DNA of 64,000 bases from CAVRQM01 sp963822705 (lineage in GTDB: Bacteria > Pseudomonadota > Alphaproteobacteria > Acetobacterales > Acetobacteraceae). The notes under the pieces are model-generated. The model saw nothing but the letters and a program-made list of their open reading frames with translations, ran no database searches and had not been told where the DNA came from. Position 1 is the stretch's first letter. Each line of letters begins with the position of its first letter. Position numbers and translations under genes: made by a program. Shown piece by piece: positions 1-9,441 of this stretch. Location of the stretch: contig CAWGIX010000006.1 of NCBI GenBank assembly GCA_963822705.1, positions 186,001-250,000 of the forward strand, read 5' to 3'.

Positions 1-384
1 CGAAATCGGCCCGGACCATCAGCTCGAAATTGAATCGGACCGCCCGCATGGCGTGATTGGTGATATCGATGTCCTCGTGTACGCCGCCGTCGATCCAGCG
101 GCCCAGCACCAGGCTCAGCGTGTGCTCGGGAATGGTGCCGTCCTGGGTCAGGATCGGCGGGTTGGTCAGGAACACGCGTCCGGCATAGTGCGTGATGGCG
201 GCGCCGTTCAGCAGCAGCCAGCGTGCGCCGTTGGCATACATGGTCCACAGCGCCACCATCCGCGTGTCGCGGTAGAACAGGCCCTTGTCGCCATCGGTCG
301 AGAGCTGGCCATCCGGGTCGGTGGCGAACACCAGCTCGCCCTGGTGGATCACCAGTTGCGGCGGTCCGACGGTAATCAGCGGCA
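1..384 (-). CDS. Glycogen-debranching-type protein, N-terminal domain (partial, runs off the window)
   Basis: The frame is open from an ATG at 384 to the window edge, giving the first 128 residues. The segment reads like the N-terminal domain of bacterial amylo-alpha-1,6-glucosidase/glycogen-debranching family proteins: an opening MPLITVGPPQLVIHQGELVF, then TDPDGQL, GLFYRDTRM and later HEDIDITNHAMR. A purine-rich ribosome site (AAAGGGGAACG) sits just before the ATG. The catalytic domain lies outside the window, so activity cannot be judged. The MFS gene ends only 29 bases upstream on the same strand, so the two are probably cotranscribed, with this gene second. Confidence 0.72.
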
Positions 385-413
385 TCGACGTTCCCCTTTG
401 GTTGGTGGGTGCG

Positions 414-1635
414 TCAGGCGGTGGAGCGGGTTTCCGGCATGGCAAAGGCGACGACGCACATGGCGAGCACGCCGGCTCCCGCCAGGGCCAGGAAAGCAAT
501 TGTGGTCCCGGCCACGGATGTCACGGCGCCGGCCAGAGCGTTGCTGAGTGCCGTGCCCGCCGTGCCGGCCAGGCCCAGGCCGGCATAGGCCAGGTTGAAG
601 CGCCCGTTGGCCCGCGTGAGGTCGGCCACGACCAGGGGCAGCATGACCCCGAACGCCGCCCCCGCGATGCCGTCCAGTGCCTGATAGGCGACCAGCACGG
701 GGGCTGGTGCGCCAATGGCGAACAGCAGCGCGCGCAGCGGCACCGCGGCAAAGCCCAGCAGCAGCACCGGACGGCGGCCCCAGGCTTGCGACAGCCGGCC
801 GAACAGCGGCGACAGTAGGGCGACGAGCAGTTGCGGGACGATGATGGCAGCCGGCACCAGAATTTCGGCCTGTACGGGGATCGGTGGCGGCAAAGTTATC
901 CGCGGCAAGGGTCAGGATGCTGGCATTGGCCAGGAAGTACAGCCCGACGCACGCCGCGAAAATCTGCAGGCGGCGGTCGCGAAACAGCAGCGGCAGCGGC
1001 GGCATGTCACCGCGTACCCAGGGCGGGTGCGCGGCCGGGTGGTCGGTGCGCGACGGGGCCGCGTCTATATCCGCGGGGCGCAGGCCGCGCACTGCCAGCA
1101 GCGCCGGTACGCCCAGAGCGGCGGCGGCCAAGAACACCGAGCGCGGCCCGAAGTGGCGGCCCAGCGCCCCCAGCACGATCGCCGCGCCGGAAGCGCCCAG
1201 TGCCTGGAAGCGGATGTTGCGCCCAAGCCGCTCGCCCAGCGCGGCCTTGCTGCTGAGGGTGAGCGTCAGTGCCGCGATGGTCGGCCCAAGCACGACGCCG
1301 GCCAGGCTTTGCAGCAGGAGCGCGCCCAGCACCGGCCCGTGCAGCGGCATCCAGGCGATCACGAGCGCCGCGGCTGCCAGGGCGACCACGGCGAGGGCGG
1401 CGATAATCCGCTTGTGGTGCGTGGCGTCGATCAGCGCCCCGGCCGGCAGCTGGCCCGCAAGTGCCGCCAGCCCGCCCGCACCCAGCGCATAGCCGATCGA
1501 GGCCGGGCTCCATCCTGCCTGGGTCAGCGCCACGGGCACGAACGGGCCAAAGGCCGTGTTCATGTCGGCGACCAGGAAACTCAGGAGGTTCAGGTTGCGC
1601 AGGCTGTCCTCGGGATGTTTTTCATCACTCGTCAT
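414..1635 (-). CDS. MFS transporter, one frameshift
   Basis: Major facilitator superfamily membrane transporter of about 406 residues. The first ~250 residues carry the N-terminal six-helix half (NTAFGPFVPVALTQAGWSP, then hydrophobic runs up to NASILTLAADNF). The C-terminal half (VQAEILVPAAIIVPQLLVAL, GRRPVLLLGFA, LAYAGLGLAGTAGTALSNAL) lies in another frame. The switch is close to the GGGG run at 876-879. The total length of 1222 bases is 3n+1, which fits a single inserted base. Both halves keep MFS features, so a base-call error is likelier than decay. The substrate is unknown. The neighbour downstream on the same strand is the debranching-type gene, so a carbohydrate-related cargo is possible but not shown. 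Confidence 0.75.
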
Positions 1636-1761
1636 GAGACGCGATGAGTTGCGAACTTTGGCTTAAGCTGCCCCGTTCTCGGCACCGTGGCTGTGTCGCT
1701 CGTTACACCTTTGTTGGTATGTGAGCCGGCGGATCGGGCAGCCGGAGACGACAAGTCCCGC

Positions 1762-1809
1762 GTGTTCTCGGGCGTGTTCTCGGCCGTGTTCTCCGGCGTG
1801 TCCGCGGTC
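1762..1809. repeat. Four imperfect 12-bp tandem repeats
   Basis: The unit gtgttctcgggc is followed by gtgttctcggcc, gtgttctccggc and the diverged gtgtccgcggtc, head to tail. It lies about 130 bp upstream of the MFS start, in non-coding DNA. Function is unknown; it could be slippage or a cluster of regulator sites. Confidence 0.6.
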
Positions 1810-2222
1810 GGCCGGGCTGCTGGAAGCTGCTGCATTGAAGGTCGACTATATGCTGAATGTGGCGCTCCGCGTCGCCGGGGCGTCAGGGGTACTCACCTCG
1901 GGGCGCCCGTTGCATGAACTACTCTCATGTCATGTCTGGTGATCGTAGGCGATCATGGTCGTCAGCTTGCGCGGCACTCAGGAGTCGAGCCTAGCGTCGC
2001 GCTGCTGACCGGCGTGTGTTCGGCAACCCCGGCCTCGCTCGGACCAAGGCAGGTGAGGGTTCGGGTCCGGCTGCCGACCCGGCCGAAACCGGGTGGGGTG
2101 CTGGAGAGAAATGCCGGGAGGGAAGCGGCTCGAAATATGCTCGATTTACGCGAATCTTGTATTAAAGCCGGGCGCTCTGGTCAAGGACATAAGGGCGCCT
2201 CGCCACCGCCGGGTGGCCCAAG

Positions 2223-2255
2223 AGGAGAGGTGGAGATCCGTCTCGTCTCCTTTTT
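2223..2255 (+). terminator. Terminator-like hairpin with no assigned upstream gene
   Basis: AGGAGA (2223-2228) pairs with TCTCCT (2246-2251). GAGA/TCTC can pair inside the loop, and TTTTT follows at 2251-2255. This is the shape of a rho-independent terminator for a plus-strand transcript. No plus-strand protein gene precedes it, so it may end a small RNA, or it may be fortuitous. Confidence 0.4.
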
Positions 2256-2389
2256 GGGTTTGCGCTGCAAAGCAGATCGAGACCGGGTGAGGGTCCTCCG
2301 TCCGGCCCGGCCGCAGCGACGACCCTGTGGGTCATGGCCGCAAATTTTGCAACGGAAGAACGCCGCCCGTCGCGTGCGGACTGTTTTCC

Positions 2390-2419
2390 TTGACAGTACC
2401 ACTAACATCGGCGTATGCT
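2390..2419 (+). promoter_or_regulatory. Sigma70-like promoter of proline-rich copy A
   Basis: TTGACA (2390-2395), an 18-bp spacer and TATGCT (2414-2419). The in-frame GTG of the next gene starts exactly 6 nt after the -10 box, so the transcript would begin at or next to the start codon (leaderless). Copy B (36076-36104, minus strand) has the same arrangement with a 17-bp spacer. Confidence 0.65.
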
Positions 2420-2425
2420 CTGCCG

Positions 2426-3145
2426 GTGCCGCACATCTTCCCAAACACCCTGGCCGGACGGTTCGCCCGGATCGTCTGGCACCTGCACGGGTGGGCCGGG
2501 CTCCGACTGACGCAGAACCCGGCACTGCGGCCGGTGCTGCTGCTGGCCCAGACCCGGCTGCAGCGGATGGCGTTCCGGTTCTCGGCCCTGGTGGAGAAAT
2601 TCACCGCCGGCACTCTCAAACCGCCCCGCCCCCGGCATCGCCCGGCTCCGGCGTCTCGCCCCGATCCGCTCCATCCCGACCCGGCGCACGCCCCGCCGCT
2701 TGCGGCGAAGCCGCCCCGGGTGCGGGAGTACCTGCCGCGCCACATGAGCTGGCTGCGGGGGATGCTGGGGTGGGAAGCGGCCTACGGCAGCGAGTTGCAG
2801 TATCTGCTGAAGCTTCCCGAGATGCATGCGCTGATCCGGGCGGCGCCGCAGGTGGGCCGCCTGCTCCGGCCGCTGTGCCGGATGCTGGGAGTAGTCCCCG
2901 ACCCGGCGCTCCTGCCGCCGCCGCCGAAGCGGACGCCGCCGGATCAGGCCGGCTCCCCCGAATCGGGGAGGATCGGGCCGGACCCCGCCGCACCGGTCCC
3001 AACCGAACCGGCCGAAAAGCCGATGCGAAGGCGTCCGCTCCGCACCGAGGCGCGCAAGCGCAAGCCGAAGTGGACCTACCCCGGCACGGAGTGGAGGAAG
3101 TGGGGCGGTTTCTGGTTCCCCGAGCCGATCCGAAAACCGGCCTGA
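2426..3145 (+). CDS. Proline-rich protein of unknown function, copy A
   Basis: Protein of 239 residues with no domain I recognise. The N-terminal ~60 residues are moderately hydrophobic and basic (LAGRFARIVWHLHGWAGLRL). A proline-rich linker follows, then a conserved block with ALIRAAPQVGRLLRPLCRML and GVVPDPALLPPPPKR, a second Pro/Ala linker, and a basic tail containing RKRKPKWTYPGTEWRKWGGF and EPIRKP. The same two blocks occur in copy B at 35392-36069, so these are paralogues. I chose GTG 2426 because it lies 6 nt after the -10 box. A longer frame is open upstream but would begin before the promoter. There is no signal peptide and no clear membrane helix. The Arg/Lys/Trp-rich tail might bind nucleic acid or an acidic partner, but that is speculation. 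Confidence 0.6.
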   Translation: MPHIFPNTLAGRFARIVWHLHGWAGLRLTQNPALRPVLLLAQTRLQRMAFRFSALVEKFTAGTLKPPRPRHRPAPASRPDPLHPDPAHAPPLAAKPPRVREYLPRHMSWLRGMLGWEAAYGSELQYLLKLPEMHALIRAAPQVGRLLRPLCRMLGVVPDPALLPPPPKRTPPDQAGSPESGRIGPDPAAPVPTEPAEKPMRRRPLRTEARKRKPKWTYPGTEWRKWGGFWFPEPIRKPA

Positions 3146-3226
3146 CTGGGCCGCGTGCCCATCCACGCCGGTATTGTTCCGATTACGATACTTTATGCAC
3201 AGGATCGGCGCGCGTGTATCCGAACC

Positions 3227-3985
3227 CTATCCCCGACCGATAAACGGCATGGACGTGGCCATGATCGTAATGAATTGGACGTTGGCCTCCAGTGGAAGCG
3301 CTGCCATCTGGGCCACCGTCCGCCCCACCAGTGCCACGTCGATGGTGGGCTCCGCCGCCAGATGGCCGTCGGCCTGCGGCACGCCCCCACTCATGCGCGC
3401 GGTCATGGCGCTGGCGGCATTGCCGATGTCGATCTGGCCGCAGGCGATATTATGCGCCCGGCCGTCGAGCGAGATCGAGCGTGTCAGTCCGGTGATGGCG
3501 TGCTTGCTCGCGGTATAGGGCGCCGAGCCCCAACGCGGCACATGCGCGGAAATGGAGCCGTTGTTGATGATCCGGCCGCCCTGCGGACTTTGGTCGCGCA
3601 TGGCGCGATAGGCGGCGGCGGCCACCAGAAAGGCGCCGTCGAGATTCGTGCCCATCACCCGGCGCCACTGCTCCCAGGTGAGGTCGCCGAAATTGGCGGC
3701 GCGCACATTCGTGCCGGCATTGTTGAACACCAGATCGAGCCGGTCCAAACGATCGCCGATCGCCGCGAACAGTTTCGTAACCGACTCCGGGTCGCCGACA
3801 TCGGCCGGGATCGCGGGGGCACGCTCCGCATCCGCGCCGGCGAGCGATGCGGTTTCCTCCAACGCCTCGCGTCGCCGCCCGGTGAGCGCCACGGTCCAGC
3901 CGTCCGCCAGCAGGGCGTGGGCGGCGGCCCGCCCCACCCCGCTACCGGCCCCGGTCACCAGGGCGAAACCCGCATGTTGCGCCAT
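3227..3985 (-). CDS. SDR-family oxidoreductase
   Basis: Classical short-chain dehydrogenase/reductase of 252 residues, about the usual length. The NAD(P)-binding TGAGSGVG is at residues ~11-18 and NNAG at ~90. The active-site serine is in NNGSISAHV and the YTASK motif supplies the catalytic Tyr and Lys. The substrate is not evident. It is divergent from dhaL, with three 20-bp repeats in the 150-bp interval, so it may belong to the same regulon as the dihydroxyacetone kinase genes and oxidise a polyol or sugar alcohol. That role is inferred from position only. The region before the ATG has only a weak ribosome site. Confidence 0.85.
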   Translation of the reverse strand: MAQHAGFALVTGAGSGVGRAAAHALLADGWTVALTGRRREALEETASLAGADAERAPAIPADVGDPESVTKLFAAIGDRLDRLDLVFNNAGTNVRAANFGDLTWEQWRRVMGTNLDGAFLVAAAAYRAMRDQSPQGGRIINNGSISAHVPRWGSAPYTASKHAITGLTRSISLDGRAHNIACGQIDIGNAASAMTARMSGGVPQADGHLAAEPTIDVALVGRTVAQMAALPLEANVQFITIMATSMPFIGRG

Positions 3986-4026
3986 CGGAAACTACCGTTG
4001 TTTGGAGCGGCACCGTAGCAGACGAT

Positions 4027-4086
4027 CATGCTCTGACAAACGCGCCCATGCTCTGACAAGCGCGCCCATGCTCTGGCAAACGCGCC
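4027..4086. repeat. Three 20-bp direct repeats between the divergent SDR and dhaL genes
   Basis: catgctctgacaaacgcgcc occurs at 4027-4046, 4047-4066 (one change) and 4067-4086 (one change), head to tail with no spacer. Twenty base pairs is about two helical turns, so the copies lie on one face of the DNA. The location between two divergent starts suggests an operator array, though replication slippage would look the same. Confidence 0.75.
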
Positions 4087-4137
4087 TTGCCCGGCCGTGC
4101 GGCTTCGGCCACGCTTGGGCGAAACGAGGAGGCGCTG

Positions 4138-4740
4138 GTGCAGGTCGACGAGGCGATGCGGCGGCGCCTGGTGCAGGAGATGGCCGCCGCGGTGGACGCC
4201 CATGCCGACGAGCTGAGCGCGCTGGACGCCGCGGCCGGCGACGGCGACCACGGCCACAACATGCGGCGCGGCTTTGCCGCCGTGCTGGAAAAAGTCGATG
4301 CCATTGTGGCCAAGCCGTTGCCGGACGCCGCGCAAGAACTTGGCCGCACGCTGGTGATGACGGTGGGCGGCGCCTCGGGCGCCATCTTCGGCACCGCGTT
4401 CATGGCGGCTGGAAAAGTCCTGCCGGAGGCACCCGCCCGTGCCGACGTTTTGGCGGCTCTCGAAGCGGCGGTGATCGCGGTCCAGGCGCGCGGAAAAGCC
4501 GAGCCCGGTCAAAAAACCATGCTCGACGTGCTGGTTCCCGTGGCGGCTGCCCTGCGTTCGGGCGAACTCGACCTCGCGGCCGCGGCGAACCGCGCGGCGC
4601 AGGCCACCGCCGTCATGCAGGCGGTGCGCGGCCGTGCCTCGTTTCTGGGCGAGCGGAGCATCGGCCATATCGATGCCGGTGCGCGTTCGGCCGCAATCCT
4701 GATCGCCGCCATCGCCCAATCCGTGGAGGAGGCGCCGTGA
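4138..4740 (+). CDS. dhaL: Dihydroxyacetone kinase subunit DhaL-type
   Basis: DhaL is the ATP/ADP-binding subunit of dihydroxyacetone kinase. The 200-residue protein carries the nucleotide/Mg motif DAAAGDGDHGHNMRRGF near residue 30, the later MTVGGASGAIFGTAF glycine-rich segment, and GQKTMLDVLVP. I chose GTG 4138 because GAGGAGG (4126-4132) precedes it by 5 nt; the frame is open further upstream into the repeat array. The stop overlaps the start of dhaK, indicating translational coupling. No DhaM phosphocarrier gene is present in the window, so whether the pair uses PTS phosphate or ATP is unknown. DhaK/DhaL homologues also phosphorylate tetruloses in some tetritol pathways, so the substrate could be dihydroxyacetone or erythrulose. 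Confidence 0.85.
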   Translation: MQVDEAMRRRLVQEMAAAVDAHADELSALDAAAGDGDHGHNMRRGFAAVLEKVDAIVAKPLPDAAQELGRTLVMTVGGASGAIFGTAFMAAGKVLPEAPARADVLAALEAAVIAVQARGKAEPGQKTMLDVLVPVAAALRSGELDLAAAANRAAQATAVMQAVRGRASFLGERSIGHIDAGARSAAILIAAIAQSVEEAP

Positions 4741-5725
4741 AGAAGCTGATCAACCGCCCGGATACCCTGCTGGCCGAGAGTCTGGACGGGTTTGCCGCTG
4801 CGCACGCCGACATCGTGATGGTGGGCGAAGGCCGCAAATACGTGCGCCGCCGCGTGCTGAAGCAGGGCAAGGTGGGGCTGGTATCCGGCGGCGGCAGCGG
4901 TCACGAGCCGCTGCATGCGGGATTCGTGGGCGTCGGCATGCTGGACGCCGCCTGTCCCGGCCAGGTCTTTACCGCTCCAACCCCAGACCAGATGCTGGAA
5001 GCCGCCGCGGCGGTGGACACCGGTGCCGGCGTGCTGTTCATCGTCAAGAACTACGAGGGCGATGTCATGAATTTCGACATGGCCCGCGAAATGACCGACC
5101 GGCGGATCGAGACCGTACTGGTGGACGACGACGTGGCGGTGGAAAAATCCACGTTTTCGACCGGCCGCCGCGGGTCGCGGGCACGCTCGTGGTGGAAAAA
5201 ATGCTCGGCGCGGCAGCGGAGCAAGGGGCGGACCTTGCATCGCTGAAAACCCTGGGCGAGCGGGTCGTGCGCGTCACCCGCTCGATGGGCGTCGCGCTGA
5301 CCAGCTGCACCGTTCCCGCCGCCGGCAAACCAACTTTTGCCTTGGCCGAGGACGAAATGGAATTCGGCGTCGGCATCCACGGCGAGCCCGGCCGGCGGCG
5401 CGGCAAGCTTCTGGAACTGGACGCCCTGGCGGACGGGATGGTTTCAGCCGTGCTGGGCGATCTGGGCGGCGCGGCCATCAAGGACATGCTGCTGCTGGTG
5501 AATGGCTTTGGCGCCACGCCGCTGATGGAGCTGTATGCGATGTTTCATGCGGCGCGATCGCGGGTCGAGGCGGCGGGCCGGCAGGTTACCCGCTCGCTGG
5601 TCGGCAACTACGTCACTTCGCTGGACATGGCCGGGTGTTCCATAACCCTTACGACACTCGACGCGCGACTTGCGGCGCTGTGGGACGCGCCGGTGCATAC
5701 GGCGGGGCTGCGGGCAGGTTCATAG
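4737..5725 (+). CDS. dhaK: Dihydroxyacetone kinase subunit DhaK-type, one frameshift
   Basis: DhaK binds the ketose covalently through a histidine and receives phosphate from DhaL. The first part has the family opening KKLINRPDTLLAESLDGFAA, the substrate-loop motif GLVSGGGSGHEPLHAGFVG and NYEGDVMNFDMA. The rest (VVEKMLGAAAEQGADL, EMEFGVGIHGEPG, LLVNGFGATPLMELY) is one frame away. The shift is near 5172, in CGCGGGTCGCG, where one missing G restores the frame. The span of 989 bases (3n+2) agrees with a single deletion and would give 329 residues, the normal DhaK length. The GTG start overlaps the dhaL stop. All family blocks survive, so I regard the gene as functional and the shift as a probable sequence error. 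Confidence 0.85.
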
Positions 5726-5735
5726 ATCGGCGACT

Positions 5736-6657
5736 TCAGCGCGCTACGGTCCCGAACGTAACGCCGCGCAGCAATTGGCCTTGCAGCAGGAATGCCACCA
5801 GAAAAACCGGCGCGAGATAGAGCGTGCCGGCCGCGGCAAAGATGCCCCAGTCGGTGCCGAAATCCGCGCCCATGACCCGCAGCATGGCAATCGGAATCGT
5901 GCGCGTGTCCTGCCCGGTCAGCATCTGCGAGAACAGAAAATCGTTCCAGGTGAACAGCATCGCGATGACCGCGGTCGCCACCAGTCCGCTGCGGATCTGC
6001 GGCACGCCAATCCGCCACAGCACGTGCCATCGCGGTGCGCCGTCCAGCCAGGCGGCTTCCTCTCCGGCAACCGGCAGCTCATCGAAAAAGCTTTTCAGCA
6101 TCCAGACTGCGAACGGAAGGTTGAAGGCGGTGTAGACAGCTATGATGCCGGCATAGCTGCCGCCCAGGCCGATGCGGCTGAAGATCACGTACAGCGGTAT
6201 GATGCTGATCAGCGGCGGCACCATGCGCAGTACCAGGCATCCAGAACAGCCACTGCGGGCCGCCGGGAATGCGCAATCGGGAGAAGGCGTAGGCGGCCAG
6301 CGCCCCCAACATCAGAGCAAGGCCGACGCTGACCGCCCCAATGCCAATGCTGTTGGCGATATTGCGCCAAAAACCGGTCGCGAACACTTGCGAGCCATCC
6401 GCGGTGACACCCCAAAACAGACTTCGGAAATGTTCCAGCGTCGGGTGGAACAGCACCTTCGGCGGCACCGCGAGCGCGTCCTGACGTGTCTTGAAGGCGG
6501 CCAGCAGCATCCACAAAACTGGAACGAAATAAACCAGCCCCAGCACGGCGGCGATGGCGGTGCGGCGCAGGCCGGCCGGGCGGAACAGGACGACCTCTGC
6601 CAACTCGGGCACGCTCGCTCCCGAAACTTCTTCCCCGGGACCCTTGCCAGAAAGCAC
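5736..6657 (-). CDS. MalG-type carbohydrate ABC permease, one frameshift
   Basis: Inner-membrane permease of the MalG/UgpE class. The first part has VYFVPVLWMLLAAFKTRQDA and RNIANSIGIGAVSVGLALML. The second has MVPPLISIIPLYVIFSRIGL, the cytoplasmic EAA-type loop EEAAWLDGAPRWHVLWRIGV and a final LLRGVTFGTVAR. The frame changes near 6238, where an extra C in the sense strand separates LFWM from LVLRMVPP. The span of 922 bases is 3n+1. No MalF partner, binding protein or ATPase follows on this strand. The upstream neighbour is a separate plus-strand transporter that has its own MalG. This gene is therefore either a remnant of a second system or supplies an alternative subunit. Its end lies 10 bases from the end of dhaK (convergent). 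Confidence 0.75.
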
Positions 6658-6732
6658 GAACGAGCGATAGCGTTAAGTTGATCAAGCAAGGCCGCTTCGC
6701 CACGGCCCACCCCCGGGGAACTGCCGCCAAGA

Positions 6733-7866
<1,134 letters not shown>

Positions 7867-7911
7867 CGCGACGACGTGCGGCAAGACGAAACAAGAGCTG
7901 GGAGGAACGAC

Positions 7912-9351
7912 ATGAGATGGAAGGCTTGACACTCGGGGCGGTCGCGCTGGCGGCTGGCCGGCGCCGCTGCTCGGCGGGCGCGCCGCGACCCCGGCCGCGC
8001 GCCAAGGACATCGTCATCAACATGGCGGCGCCCGACTGGCTGCCGACGCGCTTCATGCAGGAGGAGTTCGACCGGACCTACAAGGCGCAAGAGCGGCAAC
8101 AACGTGAAGCTGGTGATCGACTTCATCCCGTGGCCCAGCTTCTATCAGCGCGTCGCCGCCTCGCTGTCTTCGGGCGAGAAGAAGTACCAGATGATCGTCA
8201 CCGACAGCCAGTGGCTGGGCGACTTCGTCGAGGGCGGCCATTACCTCAAGCTGAACAAATATATCGACGCCGACCCCGAGCTGCAGGCGATCATCGCCGA
8301 CCTGCACCAGGTGCTGAAGGACACCTCGTCGAGCTATCCTTACAAGTCGCACCAACTACTACGGCTTCCCGCAGATTCCCGGACAATCTGCGTGACGTGC
8401 GTATCGGAAGGACCTGTTCTGCAACCCGACCGAGCGGGCCAATTTCAAGAAGCAGTTCAACAAGACCCTGCCCTGCTACTACAACGAGTGGGAGGACGTG
8501 GACTGGGAGCAGTGGGGCGACATCGGCAAGTTCTTCACCCGCAAGAAGGGCGACAAGCTTGGCGACGGCGTCGCGGACGACGATTTCTACGGCATCGCCT
8601 ATCAGGCCGGCAAGGCGCTACGACTTCTCCTCCATGCAGATCAACGCATTCATCTGGGAGTACGGCGGCGACATCTGGGACGAGACCGAGCACCAAGCCG
8701 GCGATCGGCGTGGTGAATTCCCGACACGCGGTGAAGGCGTTCGAGCAATATCTCGACCTGCTGAAATACGTGCCGCCGGTCGCCAAGACCGGGCAGATGG
8801 ACATCTTCGTCGGTCCAAGACCTTTACATGCAGGGCAAGGTCGCCGCGGTGGTCGACTGGGTCGGCGTGACGGGTCCGGTGATCGATCCCAAGCTGTCGA
8901 AGGTCGCCGACAAGACCGGCTTCGCGCAGCCGCCGGGCACGCGCAAGCCCGGACGGCTCGATCAGCCGCTGGGCCAATATCGGCGGCCAGCCCTTCGTGC
9001 TGACGACCTGGAACAGCGACGAGGTGGTCAAGAGGCGCTGGACATCGTGAAATGGTGGCTGTCGAAGCCGGTGCAGATCAACTTCGTCAAAGCCGGCGGT
9101 CAGAGCGGCATGCTGAGCGTGCATGGACGATCCGGCCTATGCCACCTGGGCGCCCTACAACCGCGCTTATCTCGACAACTACCAGTGGCAGAAGGACGTC
9201 TGGCACATTCCGGAGTTCTTCCCGCTGCTGACCGAGCAGCAGGAGCAATTCGACAAGGCGATCACCGGCCAGGTCAGCGCCAAGCAGGCGCTGGATACGG
9301 TCGCGGCGTTCCAGGACAAGACTGCTGCGCGAGGCCGGCCGCATCAAGTAG
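7912..9351 (+). CDS. Extracellular solute-binding protein of the MalE/UgpB class, many frameshifts
   Basis: Periplasmic binding protein of about 470 residues. A GGGAGG site precedes ATG 7912. The N-terminus reads as a signal sequence (LTLGAVALAA) before AKDIVINMAAPDWLPTRFMQ. Intact blocks in shifting frames include NNVKLVIDFIPWPSFYQRVA, YQMIVTDSQWLGDFVEGGHY, DVDWEQWGDIGKFFTRKKGD, INAFIWEYGGDIWDE, GKVAAVVDWVGVTGP and VWHIPEFFPLLTEQQEQFD. Frame changes are seen near 8089, 8350, 8381, 8402, 8622, 8814, 8948, 9030 and 9119. The stop used is TAG at 9349. Nearby dhaKL and glpD suggest a polyol ligand, perhaps glycerol-like or a tetritol, but the sequence does not fix it. Confidence 0.7.
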
Positions 9352-9367
9352 CTGCTCGAGCATCAGG

Positions 9368-9401
9368 GGCCGCCCGGTTTGCGGGCGGCCTCCTCTTCTT
9401 T
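9368..9401 (+). terminator. Hairpin after the binding-protein gene
   Basis: GGCCGCCCG (9368-9376), loop GTTTG, CGGGCGGCC (9382-9390): a perfect 9-bp stem followed by the T-rich tcctcttcttt. It lies between the binding protein and the permeases. Such attenuators are common in ABC operons and would make the binding protein more abundant than the membrane subunits. Confidence 0.7.
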
Positions 9402-9441
9402 GCAACGGACCTCGCGTCGAGCATCGCCCGAAGCCGTACGA

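Larger units (their letters stand above)
1636..2389. other. Long intergenic region without a recognisable gene
   Basis: No frame here has convincing protein features. The stretch contains a 12-bp tandem repeat (1762-1809), a possible stem CGGGTC...GACCCG near 2062-2080, a terminator-like hairpin with a T run (2223-2255) and, at its right end, the promoter of proline-rich copy A. A small RNA ending at the hairpin is possible but unproven. I could not match the stretch to tmRNA, SRP RNA or RNase P RNA signatures. Confidence 0.45.

Noticed and set aside
1636..2389. tmRNA, SRP RNA or RNase P RNA in the long gap
   Set aside because: None of the conserved core sequences of these RNAs could be found on either strand.
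2327..2425. Longer N-terminus for proline-rich copy A (ATG 2327)
   Set aside because: The extra 33 codons would precede and include the -35/-10 promoter, lack a ribosome site and are not shared with copy B. The GTG after the -10 is favoured.
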